From: Cryomorpha sp963836915
Lineage (GTDB): Bacteria; Bacteroidota; Bacteroidia; Flavobacteriales_D; Cryomorphaceae
Assembly (NCBI GenBank): GCA_963836915.1
Contig: CAWILH010000002.1
Span: 2,852,001-2,916,000 of the forward strand
Length of the DNA: 64,000 nt
Direction of reading: 5' to 3'
Shown: positions 16,402-24,822 of the stretch, piece by piece
Position numbering within the stretch: position 1 is the first letter of the stretch
Layout of the letters: every line of letters starts with the position of its first letter
Translations under genes and position numbers: made by a program
Notes under the pieces: generated by a model
What the model was told of the DNA's origin: nothing
The model's input: the letters and a program-made list of their open reading frames with translations, nothing else
Databases searched by the model: none

Positions 16402-19400
16402 ATGTCTAAATACCGTGAATACAAAGGGCTTGACCTTACTGCCGTAGCAGCCGAAGTGCTCCAAGAGTGGCAGGTCAAAGACACCTTCGAAAAGAGTATT
16501 TCCACACGTCCAGAATCGCAGCCGTTTGTCTTTTACGAAGGCCCCCCTTCTGCCAATGGTATGCCTGGCATTCATCACGTTATGTCGCGGAGCCTTAAAG
16601 ATATTTTTTGTCGTTATAAAACGTCCAAAGGGTTTCGGGTAGACCGAAAGGCAGGTTGGGACACCCACGGCCTACCTATAGAGCTCGGCGTAGAGAAAGA
16701 GCTCGGCATCACCAAAGAAGACATTGGCAAGACCATAAGCGTAGAAGCGTATAACGATGCATGCCGTAAGGCGGTGATGAAGTATACCGACTTATGGAAT
16801 GACCTTACCGTGAAGATGGGTTACTGGGTTGATATGCAAGACCCCTATATCACATACGAGACTAAATATATGGAGTCGGTGTGGTGGCTATTGCGCCGCC
16901 TTTACGATAAGGGCCTGCTCTATAAGGGCTATACTATCCAGCCCTATTCCCCTGCCGCTGGCACAGGTTTAAGCTCGCATGAGCTCAATCAGCCCGGTAC
17001 GTATCAGATGGTAAAAGATACATCGGCCACCGCGCTTTTCGAATTGAAGAAAGCAGGTCAGCAGAAGCTTGCTGCCATAGGCGGAAAGCCAGAGCTAACC
17101 TATTATATGGTGGCATGGACGACTACCCCTTGGACGCTCCCATCCAATACCGCGCTAGCTGTGAACCCAAGGTTTGAGTATAAGATCATAGAAAGTTTTA
17201 ATCAGTATACCGGAGCCAAAATGGCAGTGGTGCTCGCCGCCGAATTGGTAGCAAAGCAGTTTACTGGCAAGTATTTCGCTTCTACCGAAGATGCAGATTA
17301 TAAAAGCCACACGCTTGAAAGCAAGAAAATTCCCTTTCGGGAAATAGGCGCCATAAAAGGCTCCGACCTGATAGGGCTGGCCTATAACCAACTCTTGCCC
17401 TACGTGCAGCCCATGGAGAATCCTGAGAAGGCTTTTCGGGTGATCGGTGGCGATTTTGTGACTACCGAAGATGGTACCGGCGTGGTGCACATCGCCCCGA
17501 CTTTTGGAGCAGATGATGCCCAAGTGGCCAAGGCTGCAGGGATTCCACCCATGCTCATAGCCGATGATCAAGGAAATCCTGTTCCCCTCGTCGACCTTCA
17601 AGGGCGATTCGTTAAGCAGCTCGGTGCAGAGCTCGGTGGCAAATACGTAAAGAACGAATATTATACGGAAGATGAGCCCGAAAAATCGGTCGATGTGCTC
17701 ATTTCCATAAAGCTGAAAGAAGATAATAAAGCCTTCAAGATAGAGAAGTACGAGCATAGCTATCCACACTGTTGGCGTACCGATAAGCCCATACTTTACT
17801 ATCCGCTAGACTCTTGGTTCATACGCAGTACCGATGTGAAAGACCGCTTGATAGCGCTGAACAAAACCATAAAATGGAAGCCCGAAAGCACAGGTACAGG
17901 CCGCTTTGGCAATTGGCTCGAAAACCTGAATGACTGGAACCTTTCCCGATCCAGGTTTTGGGGCATCCCAATACCCATCTGGCGTACCGAAGACGGTTCC
18001 GAAGAGCGCTGCATAGGCAGTGTAGAAGAACTTAAGAAGGCTTGTGCAGATTCGGTCAATGCAGGATTTATGAAGGAAAATCCATTTGAGGCATTCGTGC
18101 CTGGTGATATGTCTTTTGAGAATTATGAGCGCTTCGACCTGCACAAGAATTATATGGATAAGGTGGTGCTGGTATCGCCTTCTGGCAAAGCAATGCGCCG
18201 CGAGACCGATCTTATCGATGTATGGTTCGATTCGGGCTCCATGCCTTATGCACAGTGGCATTACCCATTTGAAAACAAGGATAAAATAGAGGATGGCAAG
18301 GCTTTTCCTGCCGATTTCATTGCAGAAGGGGTAGACCAGACCCGAGGTTGGTTCTTTACCCTTCATGCCATCGCCACCATGGCATTTGATACCGTGGCGT
18401 ATAAGGTAGTAATGAGCAATGGCTTGGTGCTCGATAAGAATGGGCAGAAGATGAGCAAGCGCCTTGGCAATGCGGTAGATCCATTTAAAACCATAGCCGA
18501 GTTTGGTCCCGATGCGACCCGCTGGTACTTGATCACCAATGCGCAGCCGTGGGATAACCTGCGCTTCGATGAGTCGGGAATCGTTGAGGTAATGCGAAAA
18601 TTCTTCGGCACGCTCTATAATACCTATGCCTTTTTTGCGCTTTACGCGAATGTTGATGATTTTGCCTTTGCTGAAGAAGCCGTGGCCATTGCCAAAAGGC
18701 CAGAGATAGACCGATGGATCATAAGCCGCCTTAACTCGCTCACGCAGGAAGTAGAAGCTGCTTATGAAGACTATGAACCTACGCGCGCTGGAAGGTTGAT
18801 ACAGGATTTTGTGACCGAAGAGCTGAGTAATTGGTACGTAAGGCTTTGCCGTCGTAGATTCTGGAAGGGTGAGTACGGCCCCGATAAGCTATCGGCCTAC
18901 CAAACCCTCTACGAATGCTTAGAAAAAGTAGCAGTAATGGCAGCGCCCATCGCTCCGTTTTTTATGGATCGACTCTTTAATGATCTGAATGCTGTGAGCG
19001 GTCTGCATAGCCTTGATTCGGTGCATCTGGCTCATTTCCCGAAAGTAAACCAAGACCATATCGATACGGAATTAGAGCGCAGGATGGATGTAGCTCAGCG
19101 TATTACCTCGCTCGTGCTCGGACTTAGGCGACAAGAAAAACTGAAAGTAAGGCAGCCTTTACAGAAAATAATGCTGCCCATGGTCGATGCCGATTTTGAG
19201 CGCCGCGTACGCGAGATTTCAGAACTCGTATTGAGCGAAGTGAATGTGAAGGAGCTCGAGTTTATGAGCGATGATGATGGAGTGCTGGTGAAAGAGATCA
19301 AGGCCGACTTCAAGCAGTTGGGTCGCCGCCTGGGCAAGGACATGAAAGAAGTGGCGGCGCAAATAGCTGGTTTTGATCAGGTGCAGATCTCTGAACTCGA

Positions 19401-19821
19401 ACGTGAAGGAACGTACGATATAGCGCTGGGCGATGGCCGGGTGGTGAGTGTAGGCAGAGAAGATGTGCTCATCAGCACCAAAGACATACCCGGATGGCTG
19501 GTAAGCTCAGACCGGGAGATCACCGTAGCGCTCGACATTACATTGAGCGAAGCCCTGCGCGAAGAAGGCATGGCCAGAGAGTTTGTAAACCGTATCCAAA
19601 ACCTGCGCAAAGACAGCGGTCTGGAAGTGACCGATAGGATAGCATTGGAGATCGAAAACAAGCCTAAAATTGAACGGGCAATTAAGAATAATTTGAGCTA
19701 TATTTGCGCGGAAACGCTGGCAGATACGCTCGATTTAGTGCAGCAGGTTGCCGATACCAATTCGCATTTGGTAGAAGTAGATGAAGGGGTCGAGACCCGC
19801 ATAGCGCTCTCAAAAATTTAA
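16402..19821 (+). CDS. ileS: Isoleucyl-tRNA synthetase, IleS2-like with GIHH signature
   Basis: This 1139-residue class I enzyme charges tRNA-Ile. The editing (CP1) domain (VAWTTTPWTLPSNTA), the KMSKR motif (GQKMSKRLGNA, residue ~683), the anticodon-binding domain and a C-terminal DUF5915-type extension are in place. There is no C-terminal zinc-binding Cys cluster. The ATP-binding signature, normally HxGH, reads GIHH at residues 56-59 (16567-16578), with the first and third positions swapped. From memory, this swap is a mark of IleS2 enzymes with very high mupirocin resistance. A DksA-like gene follows 15 bases downstream, and lspA after that, so the three are probably one operon. Confidence 0.96.
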   Translation: MSKYREYKGLDLTAVAAEVLQEWQVKDTFEKSISTRPESQPFVFYEGPPSANGMPGIHHVMSRSLKDIFCRYKTSKGFRVDRKAGWDTHGLPIELGVEKELGITKEDIGKTISVEAYNDACRKAVMKYTDLWNDLTVKMGYWVDMQDPYITYETKYMESVWWLLRRLYDKGLLYKGYTIQPYSPAAGTGLSSHELNQPGTYQMVKDTSATALFELKKAGQQKLAAIGGKPELTYYMVAWTTTPWTLPSNTALAVNPRFEYKIIESFNQYTGAKMAVVLAAELVAKQFTGKYFASTEDADYKSHTLESKKIPFREIGAIKGSDLIGLAYNQLLPYVQPMENPEKAFRVIGGDFVTTEDGTGVVHIAPTFGADDAQVAKAAGIPPMLIADDQGNPVPLVDLQGRFVKQLGAELGGKYVKNEYYTEDEPEKSVDVLISIKLKEDNKAFKIEKYEHSYPHCWRTDKPILYYPLDSWFIRSTDVKDRLIALNKTIKWKPESTGTGRFGNWLENLNDWNLSRSRFWGIPIPIWRTEDGSEERCIGSVEELKKACADSVNAGFMKENPFEAFVPGDMSFENYERFDLHKNYMDKVVLVSPSGKAMRRETDLIDVWFDSGSMPYAQWHYPFENKDKIEDGKAFPADFIAEGVDQTRGWFFTLHAIATMAFDTVAYKVVMSNGLVLDKNGQKMSKRLGNAVDPFKTIAEFGPDATRWYLITNAQPWDNLRFDESGIVEVMRKFFGTLYNTYAFFALYANVDDFAFAEEAVAIAKRPEIDRWIISRLNSLTQEVEAAYEDYEPTRAGRLIQDFVTEELSNWYVRLCRRRFWKGEYGPDKLSAYQTLYECLEKVAVMAAPIAPFFMDRLFNDLNAVSGLHSLDSVHLAHFPKVNQDHIDTELERRMDVAQRITSLVLGLRRQEKLKVRQPLQKIMLPMVDADFERRVREISELVLSEVNVKELEFMSDDDGVLVKEIKADFKQLGRRLGKDMKEVAAQIAGFDQVQISELEREGTYDIALGDGRVVSVGREDVLISTKDIPGWLVSSDREITVALDITLSEALREEGMAREFVNRIQNLRKDSGLEVTDRIALEIENKPKIERAIKNNLSYICAETLADTLDLVQQVADTNSHLVEVDEGVETRIALSKI

Positions 19822-19836
19822 GTTAATCCATTGAAA

Positions 19837-20223
19837 ATGGCAGAAAACACAACACGATACTCAGACTCAGATCTGAAAGAGTTCAAAGAGTTAATTGATA
19901 GGAAACTGGCTGATGCCCGCGAAGATCTAAACCAGCTCAAACAGTCGCTTTCTTATGCCGACGACAACAGTACCAACGATACCGCTTCCAGCTTCAAAAT
20001 GATGGAAGATGGCTCAGAGACCATGTCGCGCGAAGAGACCGCGCAGCTCGCTTCAAGGCAAGAGAAGTTTATAGGCCACCTAGAGAGCGCTGCACGCCGC
20101 ATAGAAAACAAGACCTATGGAGTATGCCGTGAGACTGGAAAGTTGATCCGTAAGGAGCGCTTAAGGCTCGTGCCACATGCTACGCTGAGTATTGAAGCCA
20201 AACAGCAGCAAGATCGACGCTAA
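19837..20223 (+). CDS. DksA/TraR-like protein with degenerate zinc finger
   Basis: This small coiled-coil protein is related to DksA/TraR RNA polymerase secondary-channel regulators. A helical hairpin (about residues 10-75) is followed by the finger region YGVCRETGKLIRKERLRLVP, then HATLSIEAK. Only one of the four zinc Cys is left. This is usual in Bacteroidota homologues, so loss of zinc binding looks ancestral. I choose ATG 19837 (MAENTTR) over TTG 19831. It overlaps the possible start of lspA by 32 bases and lies between ileS and lspA. Confidence 0.85.
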   Translation: MAENTTRYSDSDLKEFKELIDRKLADAREDLNQLKQSLSYADDNSTNDTASSFKMMEDGSETMSREETAQLASRQEKFIGHLESAARRIENKTYGVCRETGKLIRKERLRLVPHATLSIEAKQQQDRR

Positions 20224-20896
20224 GCAGTCCATCCAGAAAAAATTACAGACGAGAGCGATCCTTACGGTTGCTCTTGTTTTGTTGGTAGACCAAATTTCCA
20301 AAGTTTGGGTGAAAACCAATATGTACCTTGATGAGTCTATCGGCGTGGCGGGCGACTGGTTCTATATCCATTTCATTGAAAATCCGGGCATGGCCTTCGG
20401 GTTTGAGTTTGGCGGAGAGATGGGCAAGCTCTTCTTGAGTGTTTTCAGGATAGTGGCCATAGGATTTATAGCCTATTACCTTCGCAATCTCATAAAGCAA
20501 AGGGCACATAGCGGGTTGATCATCTGCGTGTCCTTGGTATTGGCAGGAGCCGCGGGTAATATTATTGACAGCGCATTCTACGGATTGATTTTTTCGGAGA
20601 GCCCTCGGTTTTCTCCCGAGTTGGCCGTTTTTCTCCCCGAAGGCGGCGGCTATGCCAGTTTCCTTCACGGCAAGGTTGTAGATATGCTCTACTTTCCGCT
20701 CATAGACGGATACTGGCCAGATTGGGTACCCGGATTGGGCGGCGACCGATTCCAGTTTTTCCGACCTGTTTTTAATGTGGCCGACTCGGCGATCTCGGTA
20801 GGCATGGCTTTGATTTTCATCAATCAAAAGCGGTTTTTCAAAGCCGACGATCCAGTTGAGAAAGCTACCGCCGAGTCATCAGGTGATAAGCTCTAG
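20192..20896 (+). CDS. lspA: Lipoprotein signal peptidase LspA
   Basis: This aspartyl membrane protease (signal peptidase II) removes signal peptides from prolipoproteins. Four membrane helices are visible. The catalytic Asp pair lies in AAGNIIDSAFYG and FNVADSAISVG, and an early conserved VDQISKVWVK is present. The periplasmic loop is long (about residues 130-175), as in other Bacteroidota LspA proteins. The start is uncertain: TTG 20192 lies inside the DksA-like gene. The window also encodes several lipoproteins that would be substrates. The 3' end overlaps the convergent gene at 20879. Confidence 0.93.
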   Translation: MKPNSSKIDAKQSIQKKLQTRAILTVALVLLVDQISKVWVKTNMYLDESIGVAGDWFYIHFIENPGMAFGFEFGGEMGKLFLSVFRIVAIGFIAYYLRNLIKQRAHSGLIICVSLVLAGAAGNIIDSAFYGLIFSESPRFSPELAVFLPEGGGYASFLHGKVVDMLYFPLIDGYWPDWVPGLGGDRFQFFRPVFNVADSAISVGMALIFINQKRFFKADDPVEKATAESSGDKL

Positions 20897-21367
20897 GCTG
20901 AGCAATACTCCAAAAAGCTCGGCTGGGGTGAGCGGCCCTTCCACATAGAAGAGCGCATCGACCATATGGGAAAAGGAGCCATTATAAATGACCCCGTTCT
21001 GATAATTATAGAGCACGTCAAGCTCAAAGGTAGAGTCGCCCTTATAGATTTTGCCATTGCTCAGGGTATAGGCTATCTGCGATGAGTACATCGCATTACC
21101 TTTATAAAGCCGTCCTTCCCGGAAAATATAGACCAGATCGAAAGTTGACGCGGAGCCGCCGAGCATGATCTCATTTCCGATCACGGTAAAGAGAATGTCA
21201 TCGAAATTGAAGCTATAGCCTGCAAAAATCCGTCCCGCCGAAGTATGCAATACCAGATCGGTAATGTACTGCCCATTTCCACGAAATACGCGTGCCTGCG
21301 CAATTGCATCACTGCCCAAAACAAGGAAGGCAAGCAAGAGCAGGCCGGATAAAATAGAATTGCGCAT
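20879..21367 (-). CDS. Secreted protein with MORN-like repeats
   Basis: A signal peptide (MRNSILSGLLLLAFLVLGSD, cleaved near AIAQ) is followed by about six repeats of ~20 residues. They share the pattern G-(K/R)-(I/L)-Y-K-G-(x)4-D-(I/V)-L-Y, for example GRLYKGNAMYSSQIAYTLSN and GKIYKGDSTFELDVLYNYQN. The repeats resemble MORN/YD-type beta hairpins, but I cannot name the family with certainty. The protein is likely periplasmic or surface exposed. It converges with lspA, overlapping by 18 bases. Confidence 0.7.
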   Translation of the reverse strand: MRNSILSGLLLLAFLVLGSDAIAQARVFRGNGQYITDLVLHTSAGRIFAGYSFNFDDILFTVIGNEIMLGGSASTFDLVYIFREGRLYKGNAMYSSQIAYTLSNGKIYKGDSTFELDVLYNYQNGVIYNGSFSHMVDALFYVEGPLTPAELFGVLLSLELIT

Positions 21368-21597
21368 GGGGTAAAGTTATGGAATATACTGAACCGAATC
21401 ACTCCGTGGCATTTGCAATGCCATGGCGGGTTACTTTGAATGCGCACTAAAGGGTATCAACTTCGAGTGAGCCCAGTTATAATCTGGGAAGACACCCAAG
21501 AGCATTTTGAATTGAATTTTGCAGAGCAAATAAATCAAACCATTTAGTAGGCTCCGCGGCATTCGGGATACTCCTTCCCATACCCAAGAAAATTAGG

Positions 21598-21605
21598 TAT
21601 GTTTG
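21598..21605 (+). promoter_or_regulatory. -7 box of the padR-like gene
   Basis: TATGTTTG matches the TAnnTTTG -7 consensus exactly and includes the first possible ATG (21599). It argues that translation starts at the second ATG, 21611. I see no clear TTG at -33. Confidence 0.45.
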
Positions 21606-21610
21606 CACCC

Positions 21611-21961
21611 ATGGCTCATGCGGCAAATAAAAATCATCTTTACAAGGGCACGCTTTCTACGTTGCTCTTGCAAATGCTTGCCGAAAACGGCAGGATGTAT
21701 GGCTACGAGATCTCCAAACGCGCAAAGGAAATAAGCAATGGGGATCTTGATATCACCGAAGGGGCGCTCTATCCGGCATTGCATAAGCTCGAGGCCGAAG
21801 GACATGTGCTTACCGATCGCGAGACCGTGGGAAATCGCGTCAGGAAATACTACCGACTTACCGAAAGTGGCGGTATCGAAGCCCGCGACCGAATAGCGGA
21901 TCTCGCAGATTATCTGAATAATTTACAGCTTTTCTTAAATCCGAATTTACGCCATGGATAA
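21611..21961 (+). CDS. PadR-family transcriptional regulator
   Basis: This winged helix-turn-helix regulator of the PadR family has the typical core LSTLLLQMLAENGRMYGYEI, ITEGALYPALHKLEAEGHV and a wing with YYRLTESG. The start at ATG 21611 gives MAHAANKNHLYKG; the upstream ATG overlaps the -7 box. It overlaps the downstream membrane protein by 8 bases. PadR regulators encoded with a membrane protein of this type are usually repressors of their own operon; the inducer is unknown. Confidence 0.9.
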   Translation: MAHAANKNHLYKGTLSTLLLQMLAENGRMYGYEISKRAKEISNGDLDITEGALYPALHKLEAEGHVLTDRETVGNRVRKYYRLTESGGIEARDRIADLADYLNNLQLFLNPNLRHG

Positions 21962-22652
21962 GAAAGGGCTGAGCAGTGAACAAGAGTGGGAGCTTGTCGA
22001 TTTTTTGAAGCGTTGGGGCATAGATAGCCCGGAGCTATTGGCAGAAATGGCCGACCACTACACCGAGAAAGCGCTGGAAGAAATGGCTGCCGGTAAGACT
22101 TGGGAAAGGGTAATCGATTCTTGGAAAACCAAGAAGACCTTCTCCTATCTTCGTACGATTGAGTCAAAATTCAAACCTGCCCGCAAGAAACAATGGCGGC
22201 GCTTGTGCCTAAAAAGCATAAAAGAAGTGCTTCTTGGAAAGCCGGTTTTAATCGTGGTGGCTGCCTTCTTGCTTTGTTTTATACTGCTCCAGATAGATCG
22301 GTTTCCGACTTTTATCTTTGCGCTGTTTCTTTTTAAGTCGCTTCTTTCCTTAGGAATATATTTTTGGCTTCATTATTTCGGAAGAGACTATAAGGAGCTT
22401 TACGCTTACGGCAAGCTGAAAGCGGTTTTCATGATCGAAGTTTACCCTCCATACCTTCTTCTAGGGCTGAAGACCAAATTTTTTTCAGACACTGAGCTCG
22501 AAATCAATTTCGTATTATTCACTTCAGTTTTTTTTGCATTAACGATAGCGGTCAATATGGTAGCCTGCAAGATTTATAAGTCTATCGAAGAAAGCGCCGA
22601 AAGTCTTTCAGACCAAATGCTTGCGCCAAGAGAAAAACCACAGCCCCGCTAA
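21954..22652 (+). CDS. Membrane protein partner of the PadR regulator
   Basis: This 232-residue protein has an N-terminal soluble helical domain (~residues 5-75) rich in acidic residues (ELLAEMADHYTEKALEEMAAG). This resembles the permease-prefix region found in PadR-linked membrane proteins. Four hydrophobic segments follow at about residues 98-118, 121-140, 160-175 and 180-200. It is translationally coupled to padR by an 8-base overlap. Its function is unknown; envelope-stress or antimicrobial sensing is a guess based on other PadR pairs. Confidence 0.75.
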   Translation: MDKKGLSSEQEWELVDFLKRWGIDSPELLAEMADHYTEKALEEMAAGKTWERVIDSWKTKKTFSYLRTIESKFKPARKKQWRRLCLKSIKEVLLGKPVLIVVAAFLLCFILLQIDRFPTFIFALFLFKSLLSLGIYFWLHYFGRDYKELYAYGKLKAVFMIEVYPPYLLLGLKTKFFSDTELEINFVLFTSVFFALTIAVNMVACKIYKSIEESAESLSDQMLAPREKPQPR

Positions 22653-22856
22653 AATTGGGACGAAACTTGGGTTGCTCAAATAAGGATGATCGGAGTCAGA
22701 ATTTGATACCACTACGATCATAGGGAAACAGAATGGGATGCCTTGTTTTAGGAACGGATCATTCTGTCATTTAAGCTATAATGGCAACAAATCTTTTACC
22801 TTCATCACGACTGAAATAATCTAAATTTGAGTTGGTACATTTATAAAAATATTCAG

Positions 22857-23332
22857 ATGATCAAAATGAAGTTTGACTGCACAACATCACCGAGGGTTAA
22901 GCTTATTACCCTGATCATTTCTATGGTGCTCAGTATACTGGCAATTCAAGTTCTGATACATGTAGGTTTATTAATGTTCTTGATTTCAGCTGGTTGCCTT
23001 ACCGTATTGGTTTGTTATTTTACTTTCGACTACCCACTTCGATCAAAATCGAGAATGGAACGGTTCATATTTGCTATCCTTTTACAGAGCAAAATTTACT
23101 CATCTCAGATATTTCGTCTGTTTCCAGAATAAATATGCTCCCTGTATTTCGGGTGGGTAGTCAGGGGTTTTTTGGCTACATTGGAATTACGGTGGATGGA
23201 ACCCGCTGTGCGATAGGAAATGAAACGTAGATTTTCGTAGTAAAGCTGATGAATTCGGCTGTGGTATTGAGCTGTAAAAAGTCAAGCGAATTTATTTCAA
23301 TCATACAAGATGAGCTTCAATCCATTTCCTGA
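22857..23332 (+). pseudogene. Membrane-anchored bacterial PH-domain protein, broken
   Basis: The frame opens at about 22827-22857 (MIKMKFDCTTSPRVKL) with two hydrophobic stretches. It shifts near 23035-23045 into another frame reading IKIENGTVHICYPFTEQNLL, then VFRVGSQGFFGYIGI, the pattern of bacterial PH domains (GSGGFFGYFG). A TAG at 23228-23230 interrupts that frame, but it continues in register with VVLSCKKSSEF and ends at TGA 23332. One indel plus one nonsense codon make decay more likely than sequencing error here. The stretches 22653-22826 and 23333-23542 hold no gene that I can see. Confidence 0.65.
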
Positions 23333-23542
23333 TTTTTACTTAGCTGCTTGAAAAAAAAGAGTTTTTGACCTTTCAGAGGTAATGTTTGTTTTCAGAACAC
23401 CTGCCGCCGCGCTTGAGGTTGAACTCATTGACCATCCTTCCGTCGCCAACAGATTCTAGAACCTTATTTTTGCGGAGCGACATCAGCGGAATTATTTTTG
23501 CTGTAAACGCAGTTCACCAGCTCAAAAAAACACTATAAATAT

Positions 23543-24822
23543 ATGCCGCAGTCAATTCCTATTTCTGGACTCGCCTTCTTAACCTGCCTTTGCTCCATAT
23601 CATTGATCGGTTGCAATGGCCAAAAAATGCCGGAAGCCACCGCCCAATATGACAAGGCGACTACGGTGCAGACCTCCATTGGTGCCTTGACCTTGCCATC
23701 GCCCTACGCAGAAGAATCGAAGACAAAGCATAGCCGTATTGTCGGGTGGGACGATGCTCAGAGCCCAAAAGCTCCCGCAGGCTTTCTCGTGACCCGCTAC
23801 GCCGAAGAGCTGGAGCACCCGCGCTGGGCAATGGTTGCCCCAAATGGCGATGTATTCGTAGCCGAATCGGACACCCGCGGGAGCGCAGATCAGATCACCA
23901 TGCTCCGCGATACCGATGGCGATGGAAATCCTGATGAGCAAATGCTATTTGCCGAAGAGCTAAACAGTAATTTCGGAATGCTCATTCTCAATGGCCATTT
24001 CTACGTGGCCAATACCGATGGGCTTTACCGATGGCCGTATCAAGAAGGCATGAAAAGACTGGAAGGGGATGGGGAAAAAATTCTCAATCTACCTGCTGGG
24101 GGATACAATAATCATTGGACCGAAATCTCTTGACCAATGAAGACCGCACAAAAATTTACGTTTCCGTCGGTTCGGCCAGCAATGTAGGTGAGCACGGCAT
24201 GGATGAAGAAAAAAGACGCGCCTGCATCTTGGAGATCAATCCCGATGGGAGTGGAGAAAAAGTCTTTGCCACTGGTCTAAGAAATCCTGTGGGTATGGAC
24301 TGGAACCCAAAAACCGGCGAACTCTGGACGGCTGTAAATGAACGCGATAAGCTGGGAGATAATTTGGTGCCCGATTATATCACGAGCGTAAAGCAAGGCG
24401 GATTCTATGGATGGCCTTTTTCGTATTATGGGCAGATCAAAGACCCGCGTTGGTCTGAAGATCCCCATCAGGATATGGTAGATAAGGCCATCGTGCCCGA
24501 CGTGCCATTGGGTAGCCATACGGCATCGCTGGGATTGGCTTTTTATACCGCAGATGCCTTTCCAGAAAAATACCACAATGGTGCATTTGTGGGTCAGCAT
24601 GGCTCTTGGAACCGATCTGAGTTTTCGGGCTATAAGGTCGTTTTTGTTCCTTTTGAAAACGGTAAGCCGGGTGCTCCTGAAGATTTTCTGACCGGCTTCA
24701 ATGCCCCCGAAGCCGGCACCAAAGTTTATGGCCGACCCGTAGGCGTCACACTCATGCCCGATGGGTCACTGCTCGTTTTGGACGATGATTCTGGCATAGT
24801 TTGGAAGGTCGCTGCAAACTGA
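23543..24822 (+). pseudogene. PQQ-type sorbosone/glucose dehydrogenase lipoprotein, frameshifted
   Basis: This beta-propeller dehydrogenase belongs to the soluble GDH/L-sorbosone dehydrogenase family. The lipoprotein signal is ISGLAFLTCLCSISLIGC, so it would sit in the periplasm on a membrane. Family motifs: LEHPRWAMVAPNGDVFVAES, FGMLILNGHFYVANTDGL, FATGLRNPVGMDWNP and HGSWNRSEFSGYKV. The frame ends early at 24131-24133. Restoring one C in ACCGA at 24120-24121 joins GGYNNHW-T to RNLLTNEDRTKIYVSVGS, the expected family sequence. The PQQ needed by such enzymes is not encoded in the window. The TonB-dependent receptor gene begins at its end, so the two probably work together. Confidence 0.8.
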
